Below, one piece after another: positions 50,754 through 61,075 of a DNA stretch of 64,000 nucleotides (the first letter of the stretch is position 1; the number at the start of each line of letters is the position of its first letter). Source of the DNA: Nakaseomyces glabratus (lineage: Eukaryota > Ascomycota > Saccharomycetes > Saccharomycetales > Saccharomycetaceae); contig NC_088957.1 of assembly GCF_010111755.1 (NCBI RefSeq), forward strand, positions 930,001-994,000, written 5' to 3'. A program made the translations under genes and the position numbers. The notes beneath the pieces were generated by a model. The model saw only the letters and a list, made by a program, of their open reading frames with translations. It did no database searches and was not told the origin of the DNA.

Positions 50754-52754
50754 CTAAAAAAATTCAAAAACTTCCCACAGTGACATTAGCCTGAAACTTC
50801 TAGTGAAAATGTTGAGTTCCCGTTCATTGACCATTTTTAGCTGATTCAGTTCACTGGGTAAAAGAAGTTCTCTTTCCTTTCCTTTAACATCATCCCTATT
50901 TGCTTTCATCAGCAAAGTTTTATTCTCATCCTCAATTTTCTCTTTTTTGTAGAGTAGATTTGCTAGATTCCATGCTAAGTTTTGTTTCATAAAATTATAT
51001 GAGTGGGACTCATTGCAACGAAATAGAAAGACTGCTCTCGATGCAGATCTATCCACAGTTCTAGGTACTTCCTGAATTTCAACAGCATTATATTTGATTA
51101 GAGATCCGATTGTGGTACGAATGTCCTTTTCTTTCATTAATGCAGTACCGTTAATTACCTTTTCTGAAACTAGTTTGTTTTCTTTAATGCATCTTCTAAT
51201 TCTTAATGATGGAGGGCCAAGAGTTGACACGATTATATGATCGTAGATAGATGATTTCAACTCCGGTATTAAGTTTGAGTAGGGAATATAGTATACATTA
51301 GGTTGAGTCTCTTTCAAAAACGGAACAGGAGATGATGCTAATATTTTTAAGTGGCTATTAATTATTGAAACAGAATCAGCATCCATTTCATCTCCCTCAT
51401 TAATCCCATCCTCTACTTCAGCATCGTCTATTTCTTTTTCATTGCTATGATTATTATCAGTTGGTAATGATGGAATCACAAAACCATCCTCTGTTTTTAA
51501 TCTTTTAGTGTTGGCAGATTTCTCTTGGTTTTGACTTCTTTTACCAGATTTTTTCTCATACACTAAACTGTTTTCTATCTTATAATTTTTAGGTACTATT
51601 TTCAAGATATCATTCGCTGTAAATGTAACTCCAGGTGATTTTTCTTCTAGAAGTTCCATCTCATCACTCATTGCCGTTAACTCATCTAAGTCTTGTAATA
51701 AACCAGTTTCTGAAAGTATATCGTTAAAATAAGGAGCTTTATTTTCCGTTAGTTTTAATGCTAGTTTGTACAATTGAGCAGAAACTGGTCCTACTCTTGA
51801 TCTAGCGTAATTTGTTAGCTGTAAGGATCTCCTTGATTTCAGAAATCTTTTGATATTGATAGTTAATGTCGCAGTTGGAATTACAGTTCTCAGAGAGGTC
51901 GAAGGATCTAGTTTAATCAATTTCGATAAATCGGTTGAAGCCTCCATTAAATTGTGGAACTCGGTTTTTGCCTTGTTTTTCGCTTCTGTTCGTTTTTTTA
52001 GGTCAGATTGAGTACTGTTTCTGGGCAACTGGTTATATTCCTTTTCATACAATAGGTTCCATAGGTCTTTTATTGGCGTATAGTCAAATTTTGTTAGTCG
52101 CACCAAAAAACCCATTTCACATAATTCCACAAATAAACCAGACATCTCATGTTTGGGGATATTGTAGGTGACATTTTCCAAATAGTCATTTAGCGAAAGG
52201 GATCCCAAGGACAATATGTTCTGTATGATCTCTGCCACAATTGGCCTCTTTTGTTCTGAAAATCGAGAGGAGATGTCATTGATGATCAATCCTGAATACA
52301 GCAACAGGTATACACCGTCTTTATTGTAATAATAATAAGTATTGTATTTCGCAGAACCTCGTTTAGGTTCTTCCAAGTATCTAACACATCTAAGTTGAGT
52401 AAGGGACACTAGGGTTCTTCTTATTGAGTCAATGGACATGGTAAAATTCAATTTTTCATATATCTCTCTGACTGTTAATCGACCTAAAGAGATTAACAAA
52501 GAGATCACAGTGGAAGCTCTCTCACCCAGATATGACTTAATCACTTCTGTGTACAAAAATTTCTCAGCGTGTAAAGTTCTTTGTTCCAACGAGCTTACAC
52601 TCATTAGTTCCTCAGTAGAAGCTGCTGTCTGTTGGTGTATCTCATTAGAAACGCTTACATCAACGTTTCCATTCTCACTTTTAATGGCAGCTGGGTTTTG
52701 CTGTGGTGCTGGGGCACCTTTAACTGATGCTTTTATATCAGAAAGAATATCCAT
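50754..52754 (-). CDS. RPC82: RNA polymerase III subunit C82
   Basis: A 666-aa protein (654 in S. cerevisiae). With C34 and C31 it forms the polymerase III-specific trimer that binds TFIIIB and opens the promoter. The ATG at 52754-52752 gives [15 protein letters not shown]; the frame upstream holds only a TTG. Winged-helix segments are visible ([59 protein letters not shown]). A conserved C-terminal block follows: [60 protein letters not shown], and [20 protein letters not shown]. An acidic and basic linker ([15 protein letters not shown]) lies in the middle. Position matches YPR190C. Confidence 0.97.
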
Positions 52755-53441
52755 TCTCAATAGCAGTTTAACTGAGATGTAAATTGAATGTGAGTGCAGG
52801 AACCAGCGACTGATATATGTAAGGTCAATGCACTATAAGATCCTATGCAATGTTATCGCAATAATTTTTTTTTCTTTATATCTGATATTCACTAATCCAG
52901 TCTAATAATCAGGTGGTTTATTTTTTAGAGGTACATATAGTAGAAAACTTCCTTTTTGTATTTTTTTTGATCCCAATGGTCCTTGTTGATATAAATACTG
53001 AAAAATAAAAAAAAACGAACCAAATCTAATAAAAAGAGAGTTTCTAGTTATAAGCAAGTAATGTACACAGTCTTTGAAAATAGAATGGTATCTTCTAAGA
53101 TAGAGATCAGAAGTGTCGTAATTGAAAAGAGTTGCTATCTCATCAAGATCATCGGCATCTCATCGCACAAGCTTCAAAGCGGTCTGAAAAAAAAAAAAAA
53201 ACTAAAAAAAAAAAAAGATGAAAAATGGTCAACTTTCGTTTTTTTTTTCGTAATTTCCGGATCAAAATTTAGTAAAAATTAACGAGTAGTCATCTGACAG
53301 ATTTGTTGTATCCCACCAATTTTCACATGACATTCTTTCTTCAGAAATACGTAAGTAATGACTATCTCATTTGGGTCGTTGATTATGACGTGTAAGGTCG
53401 TATTCCTTGCTGTTTGTAGTATTTTTCAATATTTTTAATTG

Positions 53442-53448
53442 TTACCCG
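53442..53448 (+). promoter_or_regulatory. Reb1-like site (RPC82-QCR2 region)
   Basis: TTACCCGG core, roughly central between the two divergent genes and 254 bases from the small ORF stop. Confidence 0.4.
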
Positions 53449-53701
53449 GCTGCAGATGGAGAATTGGTGTATGTACAGCTATTTCTTTCTTTTCTACGTA
53501 TATATAATCAACCAATAGGAATGGAGAGTTAAATTTGTCCGTAGGTTTCTGGGAGTACGAGTCTAAGAAAAAAACATGAAAGGGATTTTACTATGCTGAA
53601 AGAAAGAACTACATTGTACATATCCATATGCGGGAAGCTGTTGAGTGTGTCTATGTCTTGTCTGTCCCTCTATTCATCTGAGTAACTTCCTCTGCTAGTC
53701 T

Positions 53702-53845
53702 TTAGTGAGTTATTCTTCCAACACCACCAACATAAAGAAGAGAAGCAAGAATTACACCAATTAGAGGGCAAAAGACCAGTAAAGGCCAATATAGCTGAGT
53801 AAAGTCTGCTAACTGCTCAGTAGTGTTTTCATTCAATCCAATCAT
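53702..53845 (-). CDS. Candidate small membrane protein, 47 aa, unknown
   Basis: An ATG at 53845-53843, in good context with A at -3, opens 47 codons ending TAA at 53704-53702. Residues 1-18 (MIGLNENTTEQLADFTQL) are polar with one N-glycosylation-type sequon. Residues 19-41 (YWPLLVFCPLIGVILASLLY...) form one membrane span, and the end GRITH is short and basic. I do not recognise a family, and S. cerevisiae has no named gene at this place that I recall. It is supported only by composition, start context and its place in a long intergenic gap, so it could be chance. Confidence 0.35.
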   Translation of the reverse strand: MIGLNENTTEQLADFTQLYWPLLVFCPLIGVILASLLYVGGVGRITH

Positions 53846-54507
53846 CTTCAAACATAGTTAATTGCAAGGCTTTCATCCTCTTAAACGTTTCTTTAAGCTG
53901 TGTAGTAAGAGTTCCTCTAGCTCTTTTCATTTTCCCATTTCTATTCAGTTCACTTCTTTGCTTCCAATAAACTGGTAATGTCTGTCATCCTTTTTTCTCC
54001 TGCAAAATGCGAAATCACCGAGCACACTGTTCGAGGAGAGCTTCTGTACTACTCTGTATTGATTCTCTGATGTTTAGCCAAGTAGTAGAAGGGGTGATTG
54101 ATTGGTTCATTCACAGTTTCTTGACGATTGCAGTAGTCTCTTCTTTTCAGCAAGGTCGAAAAGGCTCTTTCTAAATATTGGAATTTTGCAGTTATATATA
54201 TATTTTTTTTTATTTTATAAAATAAGAATACTTTATTCAGTAGAAGAGGCAACAAAACATAACCTACAGTTTTGAAATTTTGGGTATTGTGCTATTGAAC
54301 TACTACAAACAGTTTTAACTTCTTGTTTTTGATTTGATATTTTTTTTTGAAGCTTTTAATCAGTTAATTCAGCTACATTACCTAGAGGAACAACTGGAAA
54401 CATTCAACTGGTTAATTATCATAACTTTGAAACAAACAAAAGCCTAATTTAGCTATAAGCAAACCCTCTTTTTATCAAAAAAATTGCAATACAATATAAA
54501 TAGCGCA

Positions 54508-55602
54508 ATGTTGTCTAGAGGCCAATTGTTGAGATCATCTGCCAGACATTACAGTATTGTTACTAAGGACCTTCCAGGAAATCTATCTGTACTAAGAGTT
54601 AAGGTACATGCTGGTTCTCGTTATGCGAACAAAGATGGTATCGCTCATCTGTTGTCTAGATTTAACTTCCAAAATACCAATACTAAGAGTGCTTTGAGAT
54701 TGGTGAGGGAATCTGAGTTGTTGGGTGGCTGCACTAAGTCTACTGTTGACAGGGAATATATTACTCTGGAGGCCCGCTTCTTGAAAGAAAACCTGCCATA
54801 CTATGTTAATGCGCTATCTAATGTTCTCTACAAGACCTCCTTCAGACCCCATGAATTACCAGAATCTGTTATTCCAGCTGCCAAGTACGACCTTGCTGTT
54901 GCTGATTCTAACCCAATCTTCCAAGCCGAAGACTTACTATACAACATCTCATTCAGAAATGGATTAGGAAACCCTGTCTTGTATGACTCTGTCGAAAAAG
55001 TTAGCATTGATGACTTGAAAGAATTCTCTTCCAAGGTCTACACAAAGGAAAATATCGAAATCGAAGGTGTTGGTATTAATGAAGCAGACTTAAAGAAGTT
55101 TGTCACTGAATCTCTATTTAACTCTTTACCACAAGGATCTAACCTGGCTTCATCCGCCAAGAGTGAAATTTTCACCGGTAAGGAAAGCAGATTAAGAAGA
55201 ATCGGGGAGTCTGTTGCTTCAGTAGGTATTCCAGTTGCTTCAAAGGATTTCGGAAAGTTCCAAGCCCTTGAAGCTTATTTGAGCTCTGAATTGTTCCCTC
55301 TAACTGACCTTCTATCGGAAGTTAAATTCACCAAATATCCAGATGTTGGTTTCTTGACCTTCAGTGTGAAGAACGGTGATGCTACTGTTGTATCTGAAAA
55401 CATCAAGAAGGTGGTTGGCGAGTTGAAGAAATCCCAAGATATTTCCAAGGCGACTGAACTCGCTAAATTGAAATTGGGAACTGAGACCTCTTCTCCTGTA
55501 GATATTAAATTTGATGGTGTCAAGGACTTCAAACTAGATGACAAGTTCAACTTTGCAGCTGTTGGTGATGTTTCTAAGTTGCCTTTCCGTGATCAATTGT
55601 AA
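54508..55602 (+). CDS. QCR2: Ubiquinol-cytochrome c reductase core protein 2
   Basis: A 365-aa protein (368 in S. cerevisiae) from the ATG at 54508; the frame upstream has only a TTG. It is core subunit 2 of respiratory complex III, on the matrix side of the inner membrane. The basic presequence is [16 protein letters not shown]. The body is an M16 peptidase-like fold without the HXXEH zinc motif, as usual for core 2: [40 protein letters not shown], and [20 protein letters not shown]. The C-terminus [15 protein letters not shown] matches the family. Codon use suggests strong expression. It is the last gene of the YPR175-191 colinear block. Confidence 0.96.
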
Positions 55603-56988
55603 ATAATTGGGCTTGGGGAGTAATCTCGACTTATTTGGTGACGAAAATTACTTAAAATGGGACTCTCATCAAAAAAAATTTAATCAAAAGATGCTCTTTG
55701 TGTAAAAAGAAGAATGAAAGGCTGCTAATAACTGTTTCATGGAACAACATAAAACTAGTAGATTAGAAGCTTTGTCATTCAGAAACTGGTAAGCCTGAAC
55801 TATTCGTTTTTTTTATTGTTATTTATTTATATTCCATCACTGACAAATACAATTAACCCCACATTGATTTCAATCTTTTTTTTTCAGTTTGACTTGAAGA
55901 AAACATCGAAGAATAAAATACGTTTTACTGGGAATTGTCAACTATCCTCTGTAATTTGTTGAACGTCCGCACTATCTAAGTAAATGTTCTAACGGTGCAC
56001 AAAGAAGGAAGTGAGTGGCCATGGATAGTTTTCTAAAACACATGGCTCTGAAACATCAGCTCCAAATCTACATGTGTTAATATGGTGAACATTTTTCTTG
56101 TTGTACCCTTGCAGTGTTGACTTACAAATGCAACGAGTAATTTTCAACAAAAAACCATATACTTTGTATATATATATATATATATATAATATGATATTTA
56201 TTCTTGATCATTATTTGTCTTTAACATCAGTAGCGATACTTCTGGGTTAAAAATAGGAAACATTAAAGCATTAATATCTATTTGCAAAAACTGTGAAATC
56301 TGATCAATTAAATAAGCTTAAAGGAAAACTATAGAGATGTAAAAGCTGGATAGAGTATATTCTACAATACGAAACTAGAATGTACTTCCATCTGACTTTC
56401 AACCAATGATATCTCTTGAATTTAAACACTGCATCTCCCCTACGAACAGAAAATCCCAATGGACAAAGAGTGAAGGAAGCTCCTTGTCATTTTTTCGTTT
56501 CGGAAGTATCGCAAGAACTTCTCTTTTCGTCCCATGTCAGGTCTAGGAAGACTCTTAAAGTGGTGGGAATGTGAAGACTGAGCCAATAGAACGAATGATT
56601 TGACAATCAAACAGAGAGGTTCTAAGGATTCTCAGTTTTTATTTGTAGGAGTGTTATGCTTCGTACTGAACTTTATAGTCTTCGCTTTGCGCAACACCTT
56701 CTGAGAAATATTGTCCACTCATTGAGCAGAATCTTCATTTAAAAAGGTATCACCGAAATAATATCTTCTGTGTGCAATCAGCTCTCTCGAATTTTTTATA
56801 ATCTTTATTATTGGTCTCTAATATTGAGAGTCGATAATTTAAATATAATACAAGAACTTGTAATTCGAGGTCGAAACTACTTCAGAAGTCTTCGTTGTCT
56901 GTATTTCTGCTACTACACTCCAGAATTGTCAAGGTAATACAATAAGCGAAGAGCAACTAAGAAAAATACAACTTTATATCTGATAGCA
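55603..56988. other. QCR2-QCR7 spacer
   Basis: 1.39 kb between tandem genes. It holds a (TA)11 microsatellite at 56167-56188 and CCAAT-type sequences near 56400 and 56582, which could be Hap2/3/4/5 sites for QCR7. I see no gene. Confidence 0.55.
56167..56188. repeat. (TA)11 microsatellite
   Basis: Eleven TA units in the QCR2-QCR7 spacer, likely length-variable. Confidence 0.9.
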
Positions 56989-57375
56989 ATGCCACAATCA
57001 TTCACATCCATTGCCAAGATTGGTGACTTTATCTTGAAGACACCTCTATTGTCTAAAATTTGTGTGCCAGTCTCAAAGCAGTATATTAAGTACTCTGGTT
57101 ACCGCAAGCTAGGTCTAAGGTTTGACGATTTGATCGCAGAGGAAAACCCTATTATGCAAACAGCATTGAAGAGATTACCAGAAGGAGAGTCATATGCCAG
57201 AAACTATAGAATAATTAGAGCTCATCAAAGTGAGTTGACTAAGCACCTACTACCAAGAAATGAATGGGTTAAGGCCCAAGATGATGTTCCATATTTACTG
57301 CCTTATATCTTGGAAGCCGAAGCTGCTGCAAAGGAAAAGGAAGACCTTGATAACCTTGAATTGAGCAAGAAATAA
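56989..57375 (+). CDS. QCR7: Ubiquinol-cytochrome c reductase subunit 7
   Basis: A 128-aa protein (127 in S. cerevisiae). It is the small matrix-side subunit of complex III that binds cytochrome b and Qcr8 in early assembly. It begins [20 protein letters not shown], followed by [40 protein letters not shown] and [20 protein letters not shown]. The C-terminus is charged ([19 protein letters not shown]). The ATG at 56989 matches the family start. In S. cerevisiae it is YDR529C, near a telomere of chromosome IV, so its place after QCR2 is a rearrangement relative to that species. CCAAT-type sites upstream would suit Hap control. Confidence 0.96.
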   Translation: MPQSFTSIAKIGDFILKTPLLSKICVPVSKQYIKYSGYRKLGLRFDDLIAEENPIMQTALKRLPEGESYARNYRIIRAHQSELTKHLLPRNEWVKAQDDVPYLLPYILEAEAAAKEKEDLDNLELSKK

Positions 57376-60300
57376 TTCAAACTAGTGGTTAAGGTGCCTT
57401 TTTATTTTGTTTTCCTCCTACTTGATATTTTCTTTCCTTTACATTTATCTAGCACTTTCAAAAACCGCAATATCATAACAAATGGTATATCTGAGAATTT
57501 TATTTACTCTCTATCACCATTGTTCTGTGTCTAGCTTCTATAGCACTCCATTTGGATGCAATTAGAAATTCTGCATTTACTTATCTTTATGGTTTGTTAA
57601 AAGCTGAATATCACAATATTGGAGGTTATATTTGTTACATTTATTTTTATTAACGGTACATTCAACATAACAATATTCCTCGAGGATTTTTATTTATTAC
57701 CACAGTCTGTTTTTCAGTACTATTAGAGATTGGTCATATGAAATATACATAACCATGCTTGTATTATTTCTGGTGATCACTCCTCTCATATTATTTTATT
57801 TGTCTATTTGTCAATAGTCTAGTTTCTCTAGTATATATAAATATTCTCTACTTACAAAGATTCAAGATTCATTTCATTTTATTCTAAACAATAATCTCTT
57901 TCGACAGTTTTTCAGATTGTTAACGTTCAGAACACTGAATTACCTACACGGGAAATGCCTCTGTTCTGTATTGATAAAGCCTTCGTTACCGCTTCATGTA
58001 AAAAAAAACAATTATTGTTATTTAACAACTTTTAGATGGTATTTATGTGATACTGAACCGTTTCATGCATCTACAAGTATATACGTCTCTTAAATTAGTC
58101 AATTATTTTTTTTAGTTCCGATTTAACATAATTTTTCCGGGGCTTGTTTAAATTTTTTAACCAAAACATAAAAGTTTTATGCTTAGTTCTCTTGCACAAA
58201 AAGATAATACTTCCCTAAATAGTTGATTTTCTTGTCCCAAACATTGAGACTTATATGATAGAACTGAAATAAAGCAATGTGATAAAAAGATAAAGACAAT
58301 GCAAGACACCTTTGGTACTCAGTTCTATTAACACGCGTATGAGGTATATAACCAGCAGCTTTGTGATCAGTAAGAGGTATGTATGAAAACTAAACATCTG
58401 CTATTTAATCTTTTTGAGTTAACTAGGACTTTTGATCATAATGCAAGCTCAGGTATATCTAAAGCGATATATATTAGACAGATGTTTAACCATTTACAGC
58501 TTTCTGTAACCAAACTTGCAGGATTCTACCATATAGATTATTGTGTGTGATCTTAGTGAGATATAACTTGGTTAATCTCAAGTGAAAGAAAAGTAAAATC
58601 TAATTTTTTGCTGTATTCCTTCACATGCAACACTGGTAAAGGTTTGTAAAATAGAGATACTTGAGTTTTTTTAAACGTAAAAATAATGTACTTGATCAAT
58701 CATACCATACTCTTATTCTTTCATGTATTATATACATCGAGAAATAAATCTACAAATCCATGAACCTGTTATATAGTTTATAATTTCCCTATTAAAGATT
58801 AGAGCTCCTCTTAAATGTTGGCCAAAACGTTGATAAACAGGATATTTGTTTTTCTGTGCCTACGTTTTTTAAGAAAACTAAAGGATAGCTTTGAATTTGT
58901 ATTTTTTTTATCAATATATAGTAACAATGTTGACACTGACCATTGACTGTAGAAAAGGCATATCTTTATATATGACTTTACAGATGAGTTGGGTACTGTT
59001 TCATTTATCTGAGAGGTTAAGATGAACAACAGAAACCATTGTTAGCAAATTACCTAGATATGCTAATTGCCATAATGTATGATCAGAATGATATGATTAA
59101 TTTTACTAAGCATCACAGCTCTTAATATATTATTGGAAGACTAAGCAATTCTTTGATAGCATTATTTATATGTTAGGTGACGAAACGATCAAGAGTGTAC
59201 TACTCATGAACAAATCAATGGTTAGCACTTGCTAAGTTTTAGATTCAGTATGATCTGATTGAGAACTACATAATAAGAATCATTCATGCAAAGCCGTTTA
59301 ATTGTCAATACTATCTATGCAAGAAAACGGATTAGCGAGCTTGTATCAAGTCGTTTATGCATTGTTGGTTCGAAGTTTCATATTTGCAAACGTCACATTT
59401 CAATTTGCTTCAGGAAAATAACTCAAGACAATGTGCCATTTTGACTGAAGCTATTCAGTATTAAGGAACATGCTGAGGTATGTTTCCCTTAGAGCTATGG
59501 TTATATAATCTTTACAGACATACCTAACAATAATATAATAACCTTCAGATATCCAGCTCATGACGCATGTAGATTGGATGCAACCTTGCATCATACTGGC
59601 TTCCGATTGTGCGATCGGAACCAATGTATACCACTGTATTTCAGGATAAAAAATTAATACACTTGACAATCAAATATGACCCAAAACTCTAGAAGCGTGG
59701 GCACCCCACCCACTCGTATTTCATTTGATAACAAATCGTTCAAGTGCTGATGAGCTTCATCCTGCTGTACTTAAACGGTTAGTTCTAAAAACAAGAATAA
59801 GGTATATACGCTACAATATTATCACTGCAGTTCAGCCTAAAATATCTTTGTCTGATTTGAGTAGCCCTTGTTCCATAGGCATTCAATCGCAATGTTTGTT
59901 TTACTCTTTGTGTAATGATGTATCCCATACCTTGGTTAGTACTGATTAGGCCGCATGACCGAGATTTCATTACTTTCTACATCTCGCTAGGATTGGATTT
60001 GCACTTTTCGCATTTCCTGTAGAGATGTGACAATATCGAAAGCGAGATCTGAACAGAGAAAGATGAGATCAAAATACGACGGCTACGAGAAATCAGTACT
60101 TGAAAACGCGAGTTGGACACTGAGGCAGTTGGTCACTTAAAATATCGAACATCATGCTTTGTGTATTCTTTCTTTTTTTTTCAGGCCATTTTTCATGTAC
60201 ATATTTATACGCTACTTCTCTGCAGGACGGTGGGGGTTTTCAGATTTTAATTGCATTTGAACGAAACAATGGGAAAGGAAATTCTTAGCTCTTTTAAGTT

Positions 60301-60825
60301 ACTCTTTGATCGCTGTCTCTCTTACGAACCTGCAGTGTTCACTGCCTTATCAATCTGATCAATGCTTAACAAAACCAACAACAAACGCTAAAATCGTTTC
60401 TTTACATACCAATGTGGACCTTTTACAAAGTATTTACTCATCTCGTATCTGAGAATTCAGACAATATATGAAAGGTTAAGAATCTTAGTAAGAGAACAGT
60501 ATTTAATATTACGTTTAAATGTGTCTTTTATTCGACCAATGTTTGATAGTAGTACTTAATTGACGTCAACTTGTATCTTTTGGCTAGTTACCACTATTGA
60601 TGTATAGATGTATGCAAACGAAATACGTGGACATTGAACGGCATCTATTTACATAATACTATGAAACAGATAATCTCACATTCATGTTAACGACTCTTTT
60701 TTGCTTTTGTTGATTTGAAACTTCAGTAGCATTTAGTATACCCATGTTAGAGCATGCCTAAAAGTTTATCTTTTGGGACATGAAATGCTAAGTTATCGAG
60801 ATAACGAGTAAAATTGGTTAATGTT

Positions 60826-60832
60826 TATACGA
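60826..60832 (-). promoter_or_regulatory. Upc2-type sterol/anaerobic element before the cell-wall gene
   Basis: TATACGA is the reverse complement of TCGTATA, the sterol response element bound by Upc2/Ecm22. It lies 244 bases upstream of the ATG. TIR/DAN wall genes of S. cerevisiae are Upc2-controlled under low oxygen, so this is plausible but rests on one 7-bp match. Confidence 0.35.
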
Positions 60833-60965
60833 ATAAAGAGGTAGCTAAGCTGCTTTGTACACGTTCTTAAGGTAATCTAAATGAAGACATGTAAAGCAAT
60901 AAATAACAAATGAGGCAGTAAAATTTTTATTTAAAAAATCATTCTAATTCAGCACTTTATGAGAT

Positions 60966-60973
60966 TATATAAG
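60966..60973 (+). promoter_or_regulatory. TATA box of the cell-wall gene
   Basis: TATATAAG lies 103 bases before the ATG at 61076. Confidence 0.55.
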
Positions 60974-61075
60974 AATGAGACTGCTTGTCTATCACAGATT
61001 ATTTTTTGTAGTCTAGTATACATTATTGACTTGATAATAGAAAGTCAATATCAAACCGAAAAAAAATAATCAACT

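Larger units (their letters stand above)
52755..54507. other. 1.75-kb RPC82-QCR2 divergent intergenic region
   Basis: It holds long A and T runs (around 53190-53250), a Reb1-like site at 53442-53448, CCAAT-type sequences near 53512 and 53755, and a 47-codon minus-strand ORF (53702-53845). No larger ORF is convincing. Confidence 0.6.
57376..61075. other. 3.7-kb gene-poor region upstream of the cell-wall gene
   Basis: AT-rich sequence with no ORF above about 75 codons in any frame and no known RNA gene. It ends with the TATA box and a Upc2-like site of the cell-wall gene. A short palindrome, GTTATC GA GATAAC, is at 60792-60805. No tandem repeats of note were seen. Confidence 0.6.

Noticed and set aside
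59365..59385. GGTTCGAAGTTT, resembling a tRNA B box
   Set aside because: The CC after the B-box core is missing, and no A box or cloverleaf could be formed nearby.
60792..60805. GTTATC GA GATAAC palindrome near the cell-wall gene
   Set aside because: Six-base arms occur often by chance in AT-rich DNA, and I know no matching factor.
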